From the NCBI GenBank assembly GCA_021161625.1, contig JAGHAG010000039.1, positions 1-10,775 on the forward strand: 10,775 bases of DNA. The letters are read 5' to 3'. Each line of letters opens with the position of its first letter. Position 1 is the stretch's first letter. Source of the stretch: Elusimicrobiota bacterium. GTDB lineage: Bacteria > CG03. Shown here in pieces: positions 1-6,656 of this stretch. Made by a program: the position numbers and the translations under genes. The notes beneath the pieces are model-generated. The model had not been told where the DNA came from. It saw only the letters and a list, made by a program, of their open reading frames with translations, and made no database searches.

Positions 1-6
1 CTTAAA

Positions 7-13
7 ACCTCCT
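7..13 (-). promoter_or_regulatory. Ribosome binding site of a gene starting just left of the window
   Basis: On the minus strand the window ends AGGAGGTTTTAAG. The AGGAGG core is a near-perfect Shine-Dalgarno sequence, and its six or so following bases put a start codon immediately beyond position 1. Together with the promoter at 44-71 this implies another minus-strand gene whose coding sequence lies wholly outside the window. Nothing can be said about its product. Confidence 0.75.
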
Positions 14-43
14 ATAATTAAATAAGTTTTTTTTTTATTACTT

Positions 44-71
44 ATTATATAAAATTTTTTAAAAATGTCAA
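44..71 (-). promoter_or_regulatory. Sigma70-type promoter with perfect consensus hexamers
   Basis: Read on the minus strand, TTGACA (66-71) is followed by a 16-bp spacer and TATAAT (44-49). Both hexamers match the housekeeping sigma consensus exactly; the spacer is one base shorter than optimal. Transcription would start near position 37 and give a short leader carrying the ribosome binding site at 7-13. A 7-bp dyad (21-27 with 40-46, AATAAGT/ACTTATT) overlaps the -10 element and start region. It could be an operator, but it is AT-rich and may be chance. Confidence 0.75.
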
Positions 72-162
72 GGGGTCCGCAGTGCCTCAAGAAAAATCTA
101 AGCGAAAGGGATACGAGATTGTTATTTCACTTAGAAAATTCAATGAGGCATTAGGGGTCGCA
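71..162. repeat. Imperfect palindrome flanked by direct repeats, MITE-like
   Basis: A two-part inverted repeat is visible: 83-89 pairs with 144-150 (TGCCTCA/TGAGGCA), and 97-107 pairs with 125-135 over 11 positions with one mismatch. That mismatch becomes a G-U pair only in RNA read from the minus strand. The palindrome is flanked by direct repeats AGGGGTCCGCA (71-81) and AGGGGTCGCA (153-162), which differ by one base deletion. A palindrome between short direct repeats is what a small non-autonomous insertion with a target duplication would leave. It abuts the -35 box of the promoter at 44-71. No transposase is present, so mobility is inferred. Confidence 0.5.
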
Positions 163-270
163 TTTTACATTACAGTTTAAAAAAGTCACCCTGTCATATA
201 TATACTTTTTGTGTTTTAATATTCTTAAATACACATAGAGCTGTTTTTGTATTTTTTGCTTTAAGTTGGT

Positions 271-1944
271 TTATTCAAATGTGTGAAGTTCCATAAGTTT
301 TTTTGTAATCAAACTTCGCATTCTTCTTTTTTCAATCATACCAATGGCTTTGCCGTCTTTTGAGACCACAGGAAGGGATTCCAGATTTTTTGCATCCATT
401 ATCTGATTTGCCTCATAGACAGGATGTTCTGGAGAAATAACCGCTATTGGCTTTGACATCAAATCCATAGCAAGCAAAAACTCATGCAAATCACCAGCCA
501 TAAAAGTTTCTTTTATGGTTTCAATTGTAACTATGCCTATAAGTTTGCCGTCACTATCAACAACAGGAAAATAAAGATTGGGATATTCGGCAAACACACT
601 TAAAACTTCTGATAAATGTGATTGGGGTTTCAAAAAGGGGATGTCCTTGTCCATTAAATCTTTGACTTTATATTGTTTCATCAAATCTTCCTCTGTAATG
701 TTTCTGCCAACTTCACCTGCCTTTGTCATTGCCCACTTTGTTGAGGGTGGACCCACCATCTCCACAATAAATGTTGTCACAGTTATAACAAGAATAATGA
801 TGTTGCTGATTTGCCCTGGAAATTTGTGTGCAACAATTATTGAAAATCCTATTGCAACCCCTGCCTGACTGAAAAGACAGTAGGGCAGATATTTTTTTAT
901 ATTTTCACCTGCTTTTGCAATTCTTGCACCCAGTTGTGCACCAAGCATTTTACCTGATGTGCGGGCTATAAAATAGATAATAATCATCAAAAGAATTGCA
1001 AAATTGAGGCTGCCTGCGTTGAGTTTTGCACCGAATAAAACAAAAAAGAGAACAAAAATTGGAGGAGAAAATCTCTGTATTAAATCAAAAACTGCTTTGC
1101 TTTTATGTGGAGAATAATTTGCTGCCATAACTCCTGCTGACATTGCTGCTAAAAGAATGTCAACCTTTATGACCTGAGCAAAACCAAGAATGAAAAGAAC
1201 AAATCCAAGGGAAAAAGTCAAAACAACCTCATCCCCTGCATATTTTTTCACAACTCCTGCAAGCAACCAACCCAGAAAAGTACCACACATTATTGCTCCT
1301 ATAATCTCATACAGGGGTCTGAAAATTGAAGCAAAAAGTGTGTGTGCCCCCACTGCCTGCATTGAGGAAACAATGCTTGTAGCAATTGCAAAAAGAATAA
1401 GAGCAAGACTGTCATCAAGAGCAACAATCCCAAGTATTGTTGTTGTAAGAGGACCTCGTGTTTTGTATTCCCACAGGACATTTGATGTTACAGCAGGTGC
1501 TGTTGCAGATGAAATTGCTCCAAGAAGAACGCTTACTGCCAGAGCGATTTTAAATTCAAGAAAAAAAACACTCACAGCAAAAATCAAAACAGACACAAAA
1601 ACAAATGCCCCAAGACTTTCACCGAAAAGAATGTATATAAATTGCCTGCCGTATTTTTGAAAAACCTCTTTTTTAAGTTCTCCCCCTATCATAAACCCTA
1701 TCAAACCAAGAGCAAAATAATTAAATGGACCAAACATGTCAAGGGTCTGGCTGCCTATTATTTTCAGACCTGTTTGCCCGAGAATTATTCCAATTACAAT
1801 GTAGCCCACAACCTGAGGAACTTTTAATCTTTGAAAAAATTTTCCACCAATTGTCCCCCCAAAAAGAGCAATACCCAGAAGAAGAAGTATATTGAGATGA
1901 ATTGTTGAAATTACAGGGAACAAACTATTAACAAAACCTGTCAT
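271..1944 (-). CDS. CPA2-family Na+(K+)/H+ antiporter with C-terminal CBS pair
   Basis: A 557-residue inner-membrane cation/proton antiporter of the monovalent cation:proton antiporter-2 type. About 12 hydrophobic segments cover residues 15-400. The unwound-helix region reads ISSATAPA (144-151), the ion-binding pair is D177-D178 in ALDDSLALILF, and K307 lies in FGAKLN. An Asp-Asp pair plus this lysine is the arrangement known from electrogenic NapA-type exchangers, rather than KefC-type K+ efflux proteins. Residues 425-550 form two CBS motifs (VKDLMDKDIPF and AMDLMSKPIAV), which usually bind adenine nucleotides and gate transport. The start at 1944 is chosen because its ATG overlaps the trxB stop as ATGA; an upstream in-frame ATG would run 30 codons into trxB. 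It is the last gene of the serA-trxB operon. Family assignment is firm; the transported ion is inferred. Confidence 0.9.
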   Translation of the reverse strand: MTGFVNSLFPVISTIHLNILLLLGIALFGGTIGGKFFQRLKVPQVVGYIVIGIILGQTGLKIIGSQTLDMFGPFNYFALGLIGFMIGGELKKEVFQKYGRQFIYILFGESLGAFVFVSVLIFAVSVFFLEFKIALAVSVLLGAISSATAPAVTSNVLWEYKTRGPLTTTILGIVALDDSLALILFAIATSIVSSMQAVGAHTLFASIFRPLYEIIGAIMCGTFLGWLLAGVVKKYAGDEVVLTFSLGFVLFILGFAQVIKVDILLAAMSAGVMAANYSPHKSKAVFDLIQRFSPPIFVLFFVLFGAKLNAGSLNFAILLMIIIYFIARTSGKMLGAQLGARIAKAGENIKKYLPYCLFSQAGVAIGFSIIVAHKFPGQISNIIILVITVTTFIVEMVGPPSTKWAMTKAGEVGRNITEEDLMKQYKVKDLMDKDIPFLKPQSHLSEVLSVFAEYPNLYFPVVDSDGKLIGIVTIETIKETFMAGDLHEFLLAMDLMSKPIAVISPEHPVYEANQIMDAKNLESLPVVSKDGKAIGMIEKRRMRSLITKKLMELHTFE

Positions 1945-2855
1945 ACCTTTTCCAGATACTCCTGGCAGGAAAAAGCAGAAACTGCCCCATCCCCGCAGGC
2001 AGTTATTATCTGACGAAACTCCTTTGCCCTGCAATCCCCTGCTGCAAAAACACCTTTCTGCGAGGTTGAAAGTTTTTCATCTGTTATTATAAATCCTCTT
2101 TCATCCATATCAACAAAACCTTTTAAAAATTCTGTATTTGGGCTCTCACCCACGGCAATAAAAACCCCATCACACGAAAGAAAATTTTTCTCATTCGTCT
2201 TTGTACTTTTCAGAATTATTTGTTTTACCTTATCTTCACCCTGAATTTCAACAGGAACAAAACTTAAAACAAATTCTACTTTTGGATTTTGTTTTGCTCT
2301 TTCCACAAGAATTTTTGACGCTCTAAATTCATCCCTTCTGTGGATAATAAAAACTTTTTCAGCAAATTTCGTCAGAAACAATGCCTCGCTGAAAGCCCCA
2401 TCTCCACCGCCAATTACACACACCTTTTTCCCATTAAAAAAAGCACCATCACAGGTGGCACAATATGAAACACCTCTGCCTGTAAATTCTTTCTCGCCGG
2501 GAATGTTTAATTTTTTAAAATTGCTTCCCACAGCAAGAATTATACTTTTTGCCTCAACAACCTCTTCACCTGCAAAAACTTTAAAATCTGCTTTTTTCTG
2601 AATTTTGTGCACTTTTTTAATCTCAATTTTTGCTCCAAACTTTTCTGCCTGCTTTTTCATAAGTTGCGCAAGTTCAAATCCTGAAAGTCCATCAGGAAAT
2701 CCAGGATAATTTTCTATCCTGTCACTGTAAACTGAAAGACCACCAAAACCTTTCTCATCAAAAATTACAAAATTAACCCTTGCCCTTCCAAGATAAATTC
2801 CGGCAGTAAGCCCGGCAGGACCTCCCCCAATCACAACACAATCAAATCTTCTCAT
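1941..2855 (-). CDS. trxB: Thioredoxin reductase (NADPH, FAD)
   Basis: A 304-residue flavoprotein of the low-molecular-weight thioredoxin reductase family, which passes electrons from NADPH through FAD and a redox cysteine pair to thioredoxin in the cytoplasm. The N-terminal FAD motif GGGPAG is at 10-15, the redox pair C132-A-T-C135 lies in CATCDGAFF, the NADPH Rossmann motif GGGDGAFSEA is at 149-158, and HRRDEFRA (172-179) carries the arginines that normally read the NADP phosphate. The C-terminal FAD motif GVFAAGDC is at 268-275. Length is slightly below the usual 310-320 residues but nothing is missing. The family's usual GGQ near residue 40 is GGL here. Ribosome binding site GAGGAG lies 8 bases before the start. 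It overlaps both neighbours by ATGA, implying translational coupling. Confidence 0.95.
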   Translation of the reverse strand: MRRFDCVVIGGGPAGLTAGIYLGRARVNFVIFDEKGFGGLSVYSDRIENYPGFPDGLSGFELAQLMKKQAEKFGAKIEIKKVHKIQKKADFKVFAGEEVVEAKSIILAVGSNFKKLNIPGEKEFTGRGVSYCATCDGAFFNGKKVCVIGGGDGAFSEALFLTKFAEKVFIIHRRDEFRASKILVERAKQNPKVEFVLSFVPVEIQGEDKVKQIILKSTKTNEKNFLSCDGVFIAVGESPNTEFLKGFVDMDERGFIITDEKLSTSQKGVFAAGDCRAKEFRQIITACGDGAVSAFSCQEYLEKV

Positions 2856-3421
2856 AAGCCCAGCTCCTCAGAAATTTCCTGCATTGCAGAAAGAGCAATC
2901 TCAGCAAATTCCTCTAAAGGAATTCCTGCCTTCTCACACTCTCTTATAACATCCCTGTTTGCCCCTCTTGCAAATGCTTTTTCCCTCATTCTTTTCAGGA
3001 CTGATTTTACCTTTACACTTTTTAGTTTTTTATCAGGATAAACAAGAGCAGTTGCAACAATAAGCCCTGTTATTGTTTCAGCAGAAGCAAGAGCATGCTG
3101 AAAAGGGGTATTCCTCTTCTTACCTGCTGCCTGTTCATTGTGCATAAGAATTGCTTCAACAATTTCTGGAGCAACTCCTCTTTGAGAAAGAATCTCTGCT
3201 GTTTTTTTCCCGTGGATATTTAAGTCTCCTTTTGTTATTTCAACATCAAGGTCATGGAGAAGTCCGGAAAGCCCCCACTTTTCCTCATCCTCTCCCAGCC
3301 GCCTTGCAACTGCCTTCATAACAGCTTCTGATGCAAGAGAGTGCTTGATGAGATTTTCATTTTTAATATGTTTTTTTAAAAGAGAAAGAGCCTGTTCTCT
3401 TGTAATTCCACAGTTACTCAT
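2852..3421 (-). CDS. HD-domain metal-dependent phosphohydrolase, function unknown
   Basis: A 189-residue soluble protein of the HD superfamily, resembling the small stand-alone predicted hydrolases that start with a conserved KNENLIKHSLA segment. Metal ligands are visible as H27 (LIKHSLA), H56-D57 (GLLHDLD), H70 (NIHGKKT) and H94 (ILMHNE). The distal position that in relatives as I recall them reads Ala-Asp is Ala-Glu here (A114-E115 in ASAETITGL), a conservative but notable change. The C-terminal half is helical and includes a charged VKVKSVLKRMREKAF segment (136-150). The substrate is unknown; phosphate esters or nucleotides are typical for the fold. Start choice is supported by GGAGG five bases before the ATG. 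The first eight bases, ATGAGTAA, overlap the stop of the upstream membrane gene. Confidence 0.8.
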   Translation of the reverse strand: MSNCGITREQALSLLKKHIKNENLIKHSLASEAVMKAVARRLGEDEEKWGLSGLLHDLDVEITKGDLNIHGKKTAEILSQRGVAPEIVEAILMHNEQAAGKKRNTPFQHALASAETITGLIVATALVYPDKKLKSVKVKSVLKRMREKAFARGANRDVIRECEKAGIPLEEFAEIALSAMQEISEELGL

Positions 3422-4016
3422 CTTTTCCTCCTACAAAAAAAAGTGGAAAAACAATATCACTCACACAGCAGGGAAGCCACACAGCAAGAAAAAGAAAAAC
3501 AAAAATAAAAACATATTCATAAAGCAAAATCCCTGAACTTTTTGCCATTAAAATGTGAAACATTGAAGCCCAGGTGCTTATGAAAACATGTCCTGCATGG
3601 GGAAATTTTGTTTGGGGACGATTATATGCCACAGCAATTCCTAATAAAGCCACTGTGTTTACAACATACCACTTTTCAACAAAACCAATGTGCAGGTGTC
3701 TGTGGGGCATTTTTAAAAGTGCCTCACCTAAAAAGGGTATCAAGGAATCACTTATTGTTGCTATTCCAATTGAACCTGTATATCCGACAAATAAAAAAAG
3801 CAGAAGTTTTGCCCCTTTCCTGTGAATTTTAAACATGGAAGCAGTTACAAGAGCACTTAAAAAAACATGTAATGGATGAAGCACATAAAAAAAATTTTCA
3901 AGTCGTCTGTGTGGGGAACCTTTAAAAAAAAGCATCAGTAAAATTCCTGTGAGTGCCCCTGTAAGGGTGAAGGGCATGTGTTTCTTTAATTCTTTTAAAA
4001 TAATTTTTATTCTCAT
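3414..4016 (-). CDS. Histidine-rich multispanning membrane protein, unknown function
   Basis: I do not recognise this 200-residue protein with a named family. It has five or six hydrophobic segments at roughly 14-31, 48-62, 70-88, 116-131, 142-158 and 163-183. Eleven histidines are spread along it and several cluster near segment ends: H47/H50 (LHPLHVF), H105/H107/H109 (PHRHLHIGF), H140/H143 (FPHAGHVF) and H154. The paired spacing suggests metal or heme binding, or a proton path, but no family motif proves this. The C-terminus contains a Cys-Cys pair (183-184) before a last hydrophobic stretch. It starts directly after the serA stop (TAA then ATG, no gap) behind a weak ribosome binding site (TAAGG). 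It overlaps the HD gene by eight bases, so it is co-translated with serA and trxB. Confidence 0.75.
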   Translation of the reverse strand: MRIKIILKELKKHMPFTLTGALTGILLMLFFKGSPHRRLENFFYVLHPLHVFLSALVTASMFKIHRKGAKLLLFLFVGYTGSIGIATISDSLIPFLGEALLKMPHRHLHIGFVEKWYVVNTVALLGIAVAYNRPQTKFPHAGHVFISTWASMFHILMAKSSGILLYEYVFIFVFLFLAVWLPCCVSDIVFPLFFVGGKDE

Positions 4017-5591
4017 TTAAGGCCTTAAAATCGCAAGTTTTACATCTGAAATAACATCAAGTTTTGCTATATTTTTTAGCAGGGAGGGGGTGGGCTTCTG
4101 GTCAAGTTTTAGAATTGTGAATGCACTTTTGCCTTTTTCCTTTCTTGCAACATCCATTGAGGCAACATTTATTTTTGCCTCTCCAAGAATTGTCCCCACC
4201 CTGCCAATAACTCCAGGAACATCGCGGTTTTTGAAAAGAAGAATAATCCCGTCAAGAACAATATCAACCTCGTATTCATTGAATTCCACAAGATGGGGCT
4301 TTTTTGCAATGATAGTGCCTTTTAAAGAAAACTTCTTTGTGGCTATTTCTATGTATTTTGAATAAACTTCCATATGGGGATTTTCAAAGTCCTCACAGAG
4401 AATGTCGCGTTTTTTTGCTATTTCAGGTGCATTTATCAGATTTACATTTTCATCAAGAATGTTTTTAAAAATTCCCTTTAAAACCCCTGCCTTTAAAGGA
4501 TGTGTTTGCCAGTTTGAAATCTCGCCGCCATAGGTGATTTTTATTCTGTTAAAATCATCTGTTATCTGAGAAAGAAAACTTCCCAGATACTCACTCAGAG
4601 CAAGATAATCTCTGTATTCGGCGGTTGTATCTTTTGGATAGATAAAATTGCAGGATGACGGGGGAATTGTGCCTGAAAAGAATTTTTTCAAATCCTCTGC
4701 AACAGACATTGCAACTTTTTCCTGTGCTTCCACAGTTGAGGCGCCAAGATGCGGGGTTAAAATTATATTCGGAGCATTTCTCAATTCCTCATTTTCAAGG
4801 GGCTCTTTTTCAAAAACATCCACCGCAGCCCCTGCAATTTTTTCTTCTTTTAAAACTCTAACCAAATCTTTTTCATTTACAATTCCACCTCTTGCACAAT
4901 TTATTAGAAATGCTGTTTTTTTCATCATTTTCATATTGTCATAGTTGAGAAGGTTTATTGTATCCTTTGTCTTTGGCACATGTATGGTTATAACATCTGA
5001 TTTTTTTAAAAGTTCATCAAGTTCAACTTTTTCAAAACCATATTCATTTAAAATTTTCTCATCAACATAAGGGTCATAAACAGAAATTTTCATTCCAAAA
5101 GATTTAAGTCTTTTTGCAACTTCAAAACCAATCTTTCCAAGACCTATAATTCCTGCTGTTTTTCCTGCAAGTTCAATGCCGACAAATTTTTTCTTCTCCC
5201 ACTTCCCCTCTTTCATTGAAGAGTGTGCTTCAGGAATTTTTCTTGCAAGTGCAAAGATAAGTGCAATTGTGTGTTCGCAGGCAGCAATTGTATTTCCAGA
5301 AGGGGCATTTATCACAAGAATTCCCTTTTCTGTTGCGCTTTTAAGGTCAATGTTGTCTATGCCAACCCCTGCTCTTCCGATAATTTTAAGTTTATCTGCT
5401 TTTTCTATAATTTTTTTTGTTATTTTTGTCCCGCTTCTTAAAAGAATCCCTTCATACTCTGAAATAATTTCCAGAAGTTCTGTTTCAGAGAGTTTCCCTT
5501 TTTCGTGAAGTTCAAATTGAGCATCCTCTTTCAGGGGTCTTAACCCTTCCTGTGAAATGTTATCACAGACCAGAACTTTGATTTTACTCAT
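4017..5591 (-). CDS. serA: D-3-phosphoglycerate dehydrogenase, long form with ACT domain
   Basis: A 524-residue enzyme for the first committed step of serine synthesis, oxidising 3-phosphoglycerate to 3-phosphohydroxypyruvate with NAD+. The catalytic and nucleotide-binding part shows GRAGVGIDNID (72-82), the Rossmann motif GLGKIG (150-155) with NAD-binding D173, R234 in NCARGG, E263 in EKEP, and catalytic H281 in TPHLGAS. An intervening regulatory domain spans about 325-440 and a C-terminal ACT domain about 443-520 (NRDVPGVIGRVGTILGEAKI), the usual serine-sensing module. Length matches the long-form enzymes. The start at 5591 is chosen for its GGGAGG ribosome binding site about 12 bases upstream and the homology start MSKIKVLVCDN; the in-frame extension upstream is only the lysine/arginine-rich antisense of the neighbour's tail. 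It overlaps the upstream HhH gene by ATGAGTAA. Confidence 0.95.
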   Translation of the reverse strand: MSKIKVLVCDNISQEGLRPLKEDAQFELHEKGKLSETELLEIISEYEGILLRSGTKITKKIIEKADKLKIIGRAGVGIDNIDLKSATEKGILVINAPSGNTIAACEHTIALIFALARKIPEAHSSMKEGKWEKKKFVGIELAGKTAGIIGLGKIGFEVAKRLKSFGMKISVYDPYVDEKILNEYGFEKVELDELLKKSDVITIHVPKTKDTINLLNYDNMKMMKKTAFLINCARGGIVNEKDLVRVLKEEKIAGAAVDVFEKEPLENEELRNAPNIILTPHLGASTVEAQEKVAMSVAEDLKKFFSGTIPPSSCNFIYPKDTTAEYRDYLALSEYLGSFLSQITDDFNRIKITYGGEISNWQTHPLKAGVLKGIFKNILDENVNLINAPEIAKKRDILCEDFENPHMEVYSKYIEIATKKFSLKGTIIAKKPHLVEFNEYEVDIVLDGIILLFKNRDVPGVIGRVGTILGEAKINVASMDVARKEKGKSAFTILKLDQKPTPSLLKNIAKLDVISDVKLAILRP

Positions 5592-6264
5592 AATCTTCAA
5601 AATCCTCCCAGTCCGATTCCTCTTCCTCTTTCTTTTTCTTTTTAACACCTTTTGTTTTTTTGCAGATGAGCCTTCCACTTTCAATTAAAGGTTTTATTGC
5701 CTTCTTCCATCTACCTTTGCTTGTTGCAAAATCATAAACCTCTCTTCCGCTTTTTGTGATGTGTGTGATTTTTTTCAAATCCTCTATTGTTCTGTAGGGC
5801 CTTCCCTCAATTATTCTTTTCGCTTTTGTCTTTGAAATTCCCGGCAGGGCTTTTAATTCCTCCAGAGTTGCTGTGTTTATGTCAACAGGTTCAGGATAAA
5901 GATATCTGTAAAGGGCAATCTGGTCAACAAAATCTCGCCCACCTTTTGTGGTAAAAACTTCTTTTTCAATTAAAATCCTCATGGATTTCTTCCATCTTCC
6001 CTTTTTTGTTGCAAAATCGTAAACCTCTCTTCCACTTCTTGTGTAGTGTGTAATCTTTTTCAAATCCTCAACTGACTTATAGGGTCTTCCTTCAACAATC
6101 CTCTTTGCCTTTGATTTTGAAATTCCAGGAATTTTTGCAAGTTCTTTTGCATCTGCCTTGTTGATATTAATTTTTACAAAAGATTTTTCCTTTTTTGGTC
6201 TCCTGGCTTCAACACTTCCTGCAACCATAAAAAAACACAACAAAAAAACAATAAATTTTTTCAT
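5584..6264 (-). CDS. Secreted ComEA-like protein with duplicated helix-hairpin-helix module
   Basis: A 226-residue protein with a Sec signal peptide (MKK, hydrophobic 4-17, likely cleavage after SVEA at residue 20) and two helix-hairpin-helix repeats. Module A covers about 30-101 and module B about 127-197. Each begins with INKADAKEL or INTATLEEL, continues with PGISKSKAKRI or PGISKTKAKRI and EGRPY, and ends in an unusual SGREVYDFAT..KGRWKK extension. ComEA-type HhH domains bind double-stranded DNA without sequence preference, often in the periplasm during DNA uptake; that role is inferred here. The tail (about 202-226) switches from lysine-rich to Glu/Asp-rich. The ribosome binding site AAGGAGG is strong and clear. 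It is the first gene of the six-gene serA-trxB operon, an odd partner for metabolic genes. A structural or regulatory exported protein remains possible. Confidence 0.8.
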   Translation of the reverse strand: MKKFIVFLLCFFMVAGSVEARRPKKEKSFVKININKADAKELAKIPGISKSKAKRIVEGRPYKSVEDLKKITHYTRSGREVYDFATKKGRWKKSMRILIEKEVFTTKGGRDFVDQIALYRYLYPEPVDINTATLEELKALPGISKTKAKRIIEGRPYRTIEDLKKITHITKSGREVYDFATSKGRWKKAIKPLIESGRLICKKTKGVKKKKKEEEESDWEDFEDYE

Positions 6265-6316
6265 ACCATCCTCCTTTTGCTCTGCAATATCTTAAATTTC
6301 AATGTGTTAGATGCTA

Positions 6317-6343
6317 TTGACAAAGCAACTTTCTTTTGATAAT
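6317..6343 (+). promoter_or_regulatory. Candidate plus-strand promoter for the small membrane ORF
   Basis: TTGACA (6317-6322) is a perfect -35 box and GATAAT (6338-6343) a five-of-six -10 box, separated by 15 bp, which is shorter than ideal. A start near 6350 would give a leader of about 48 bases ending in the AAAGGAG ribosome binding site of the ORF at 6398. The site points away from the ComEA-like gene, so this gap would hold divergent transcription. No equally good minus-strand promoter for the gene at 6264 was found. Confidence 0.5.
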
Positions 6344-6397
6344 TTTCATTTTTGTGGGAATTTTTATCTATCCCGAAAGTAGGAAAGGAGATTGACA

Positions 6398-6487
6398 ATG
6401 GAAATGCTGATAGCTTCTTTTGTAATCCTTGCAGGGCTCTTAATTTATACCTGGCATTATAAAACAAAAGAGAAACACAGTCACTGA
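6398..6487 (+). CDS. Small single-span membrane protein, 29 residues
   Basis: A 29-codon ORF in the opposite direction to every other gene here. The ribosome binding site AAAGGAG (6384-6390) stands exactly 7 bases before the ATG, and a promoter candidate lies at 6317-6343. The product has a short N-terminus (MEM), a hydrophobic stretch of about 15 residues (LIASFVILAGLLIYTW, residues 4-19), then a basic, histidine-containing cytoplasmic-type tail (HYKTKEKHSH, 20-29). This layout suits a single transmembrane helix with N-out/C-in topology. It resembles the tiny accessory subunits of membrane complexes in size and shape only; I recognise no family. The reading frame has no rare-looking features. 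It is followed by repeat sequence and a GC-rich hairpin at 6561-6581. The ORF could be a remnant of a longer gene, but signal plus membrane span make it a credible real gene. Confidence 0.6.
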   Translation: MEMLIASFVILAGLLIYTWHYKTKEKHSH

Positions 6488-6540
6488 GCCCTGTTTTCAA
6501 ACTCCAATTACCAAAATTCAAATGTCCCAAACAATGTTTA

Positions 6541-6644
6541 TCAGGATTAAGGATTAAGTCGCCCCCGATTTTATCGGGGGCTTTAAGAATTAAGTATTTC
6601 ATTTTTCCCATCACTTAATCCTTAATTCTTAATCCTTACCACTG
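6541..6644 (-). repeat. Dispersed intergenic repeat, copy 1 (inverted relative to copy 2)
   Basis: This 104-bp stretch is an inverted copy of 10685-10768. The block 6581-6624 is identical over 44 bases to 10691-10734 in reverse complement, and 6541-6558 is identical over 18 bases to 10751-10768. The ends are complementary (AGGATTAAGGATTAAG against CTTAATCCTTAATTC), so the unit can fold on itself. Between the two conserved blocks this copy holds a 22-base core with a GC-rich hairpin; copy 2 has an unrelated 16-base core. Copy 1 also has an extra 14-base tandem duplication near its outer end. It begins 12 bases beyond the stop codon of the HPS-RraA gene. Confidence 0.85.
6561..6581 (+). terminator. 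GC-rich hairpin in repeat core, possible terminator
   Basis: GCCCCCGAT and ATCGGGGGC form a perfect 9-bp stem around a TTT loop. On the plus strand it is followed only by CTTTAAG and on the minus strand by no T run, so it is at best a weak intrinsic terminator. It sits between the convergent ends of the plus-strand small ORF and the minus-strand HPS-RraA gene, where a two-way terminator would be useful. It may simply be the palindromic core of the repeat. Confidence 0.35.
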
Positions 6645-6656
6645 GTTAGACATTTG

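Noticed and set aside
65..154. A 29-codon plus-strand frame in the left-edge palindrome
   Set aside because: It has no ribosome binding site, starts inside the opposite-strand -35 box, and nearly all of it is the inverted-repeat structure.
71..162. Riboswitch or tRNA in the left-edge structured region
   Set aside because: No cloverleaf, CCA end or known aptamer core could be recognised; it also lies upstream of the promoter, so it is not in that transcript's leader.
1190..1660. 156-codon plus-strand frame opposite the antiporter
   Set aside because: It is the antisense of a well-supported membrane protein gene, with no ribosome binding site.
1945..2034. 30-codon N-terminal extension of the antiporter
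   Set aside because: It lies in the trxB coding sequence in another frame and lacks homology-like sequence; the ATG overlapping the trxB stop fits better.
5592..5684. 31-codon N-terminal extension of SerA
   Set aside because: It is a Lys/Arg run read from the charged tail of the upstream gene; the Shine-Dalgarno site and family start both support 5591.
6261..6614. A 117-codon minus-strand frame upstream of the ComEA-like gene
   Set aside because: It begins inside repeat copy 1, passes through the repeat hairpin and runs antisense to the small membrane ORF. Composition is protein-unlike, and it ends on the ribosome binding site and start of the next gene.
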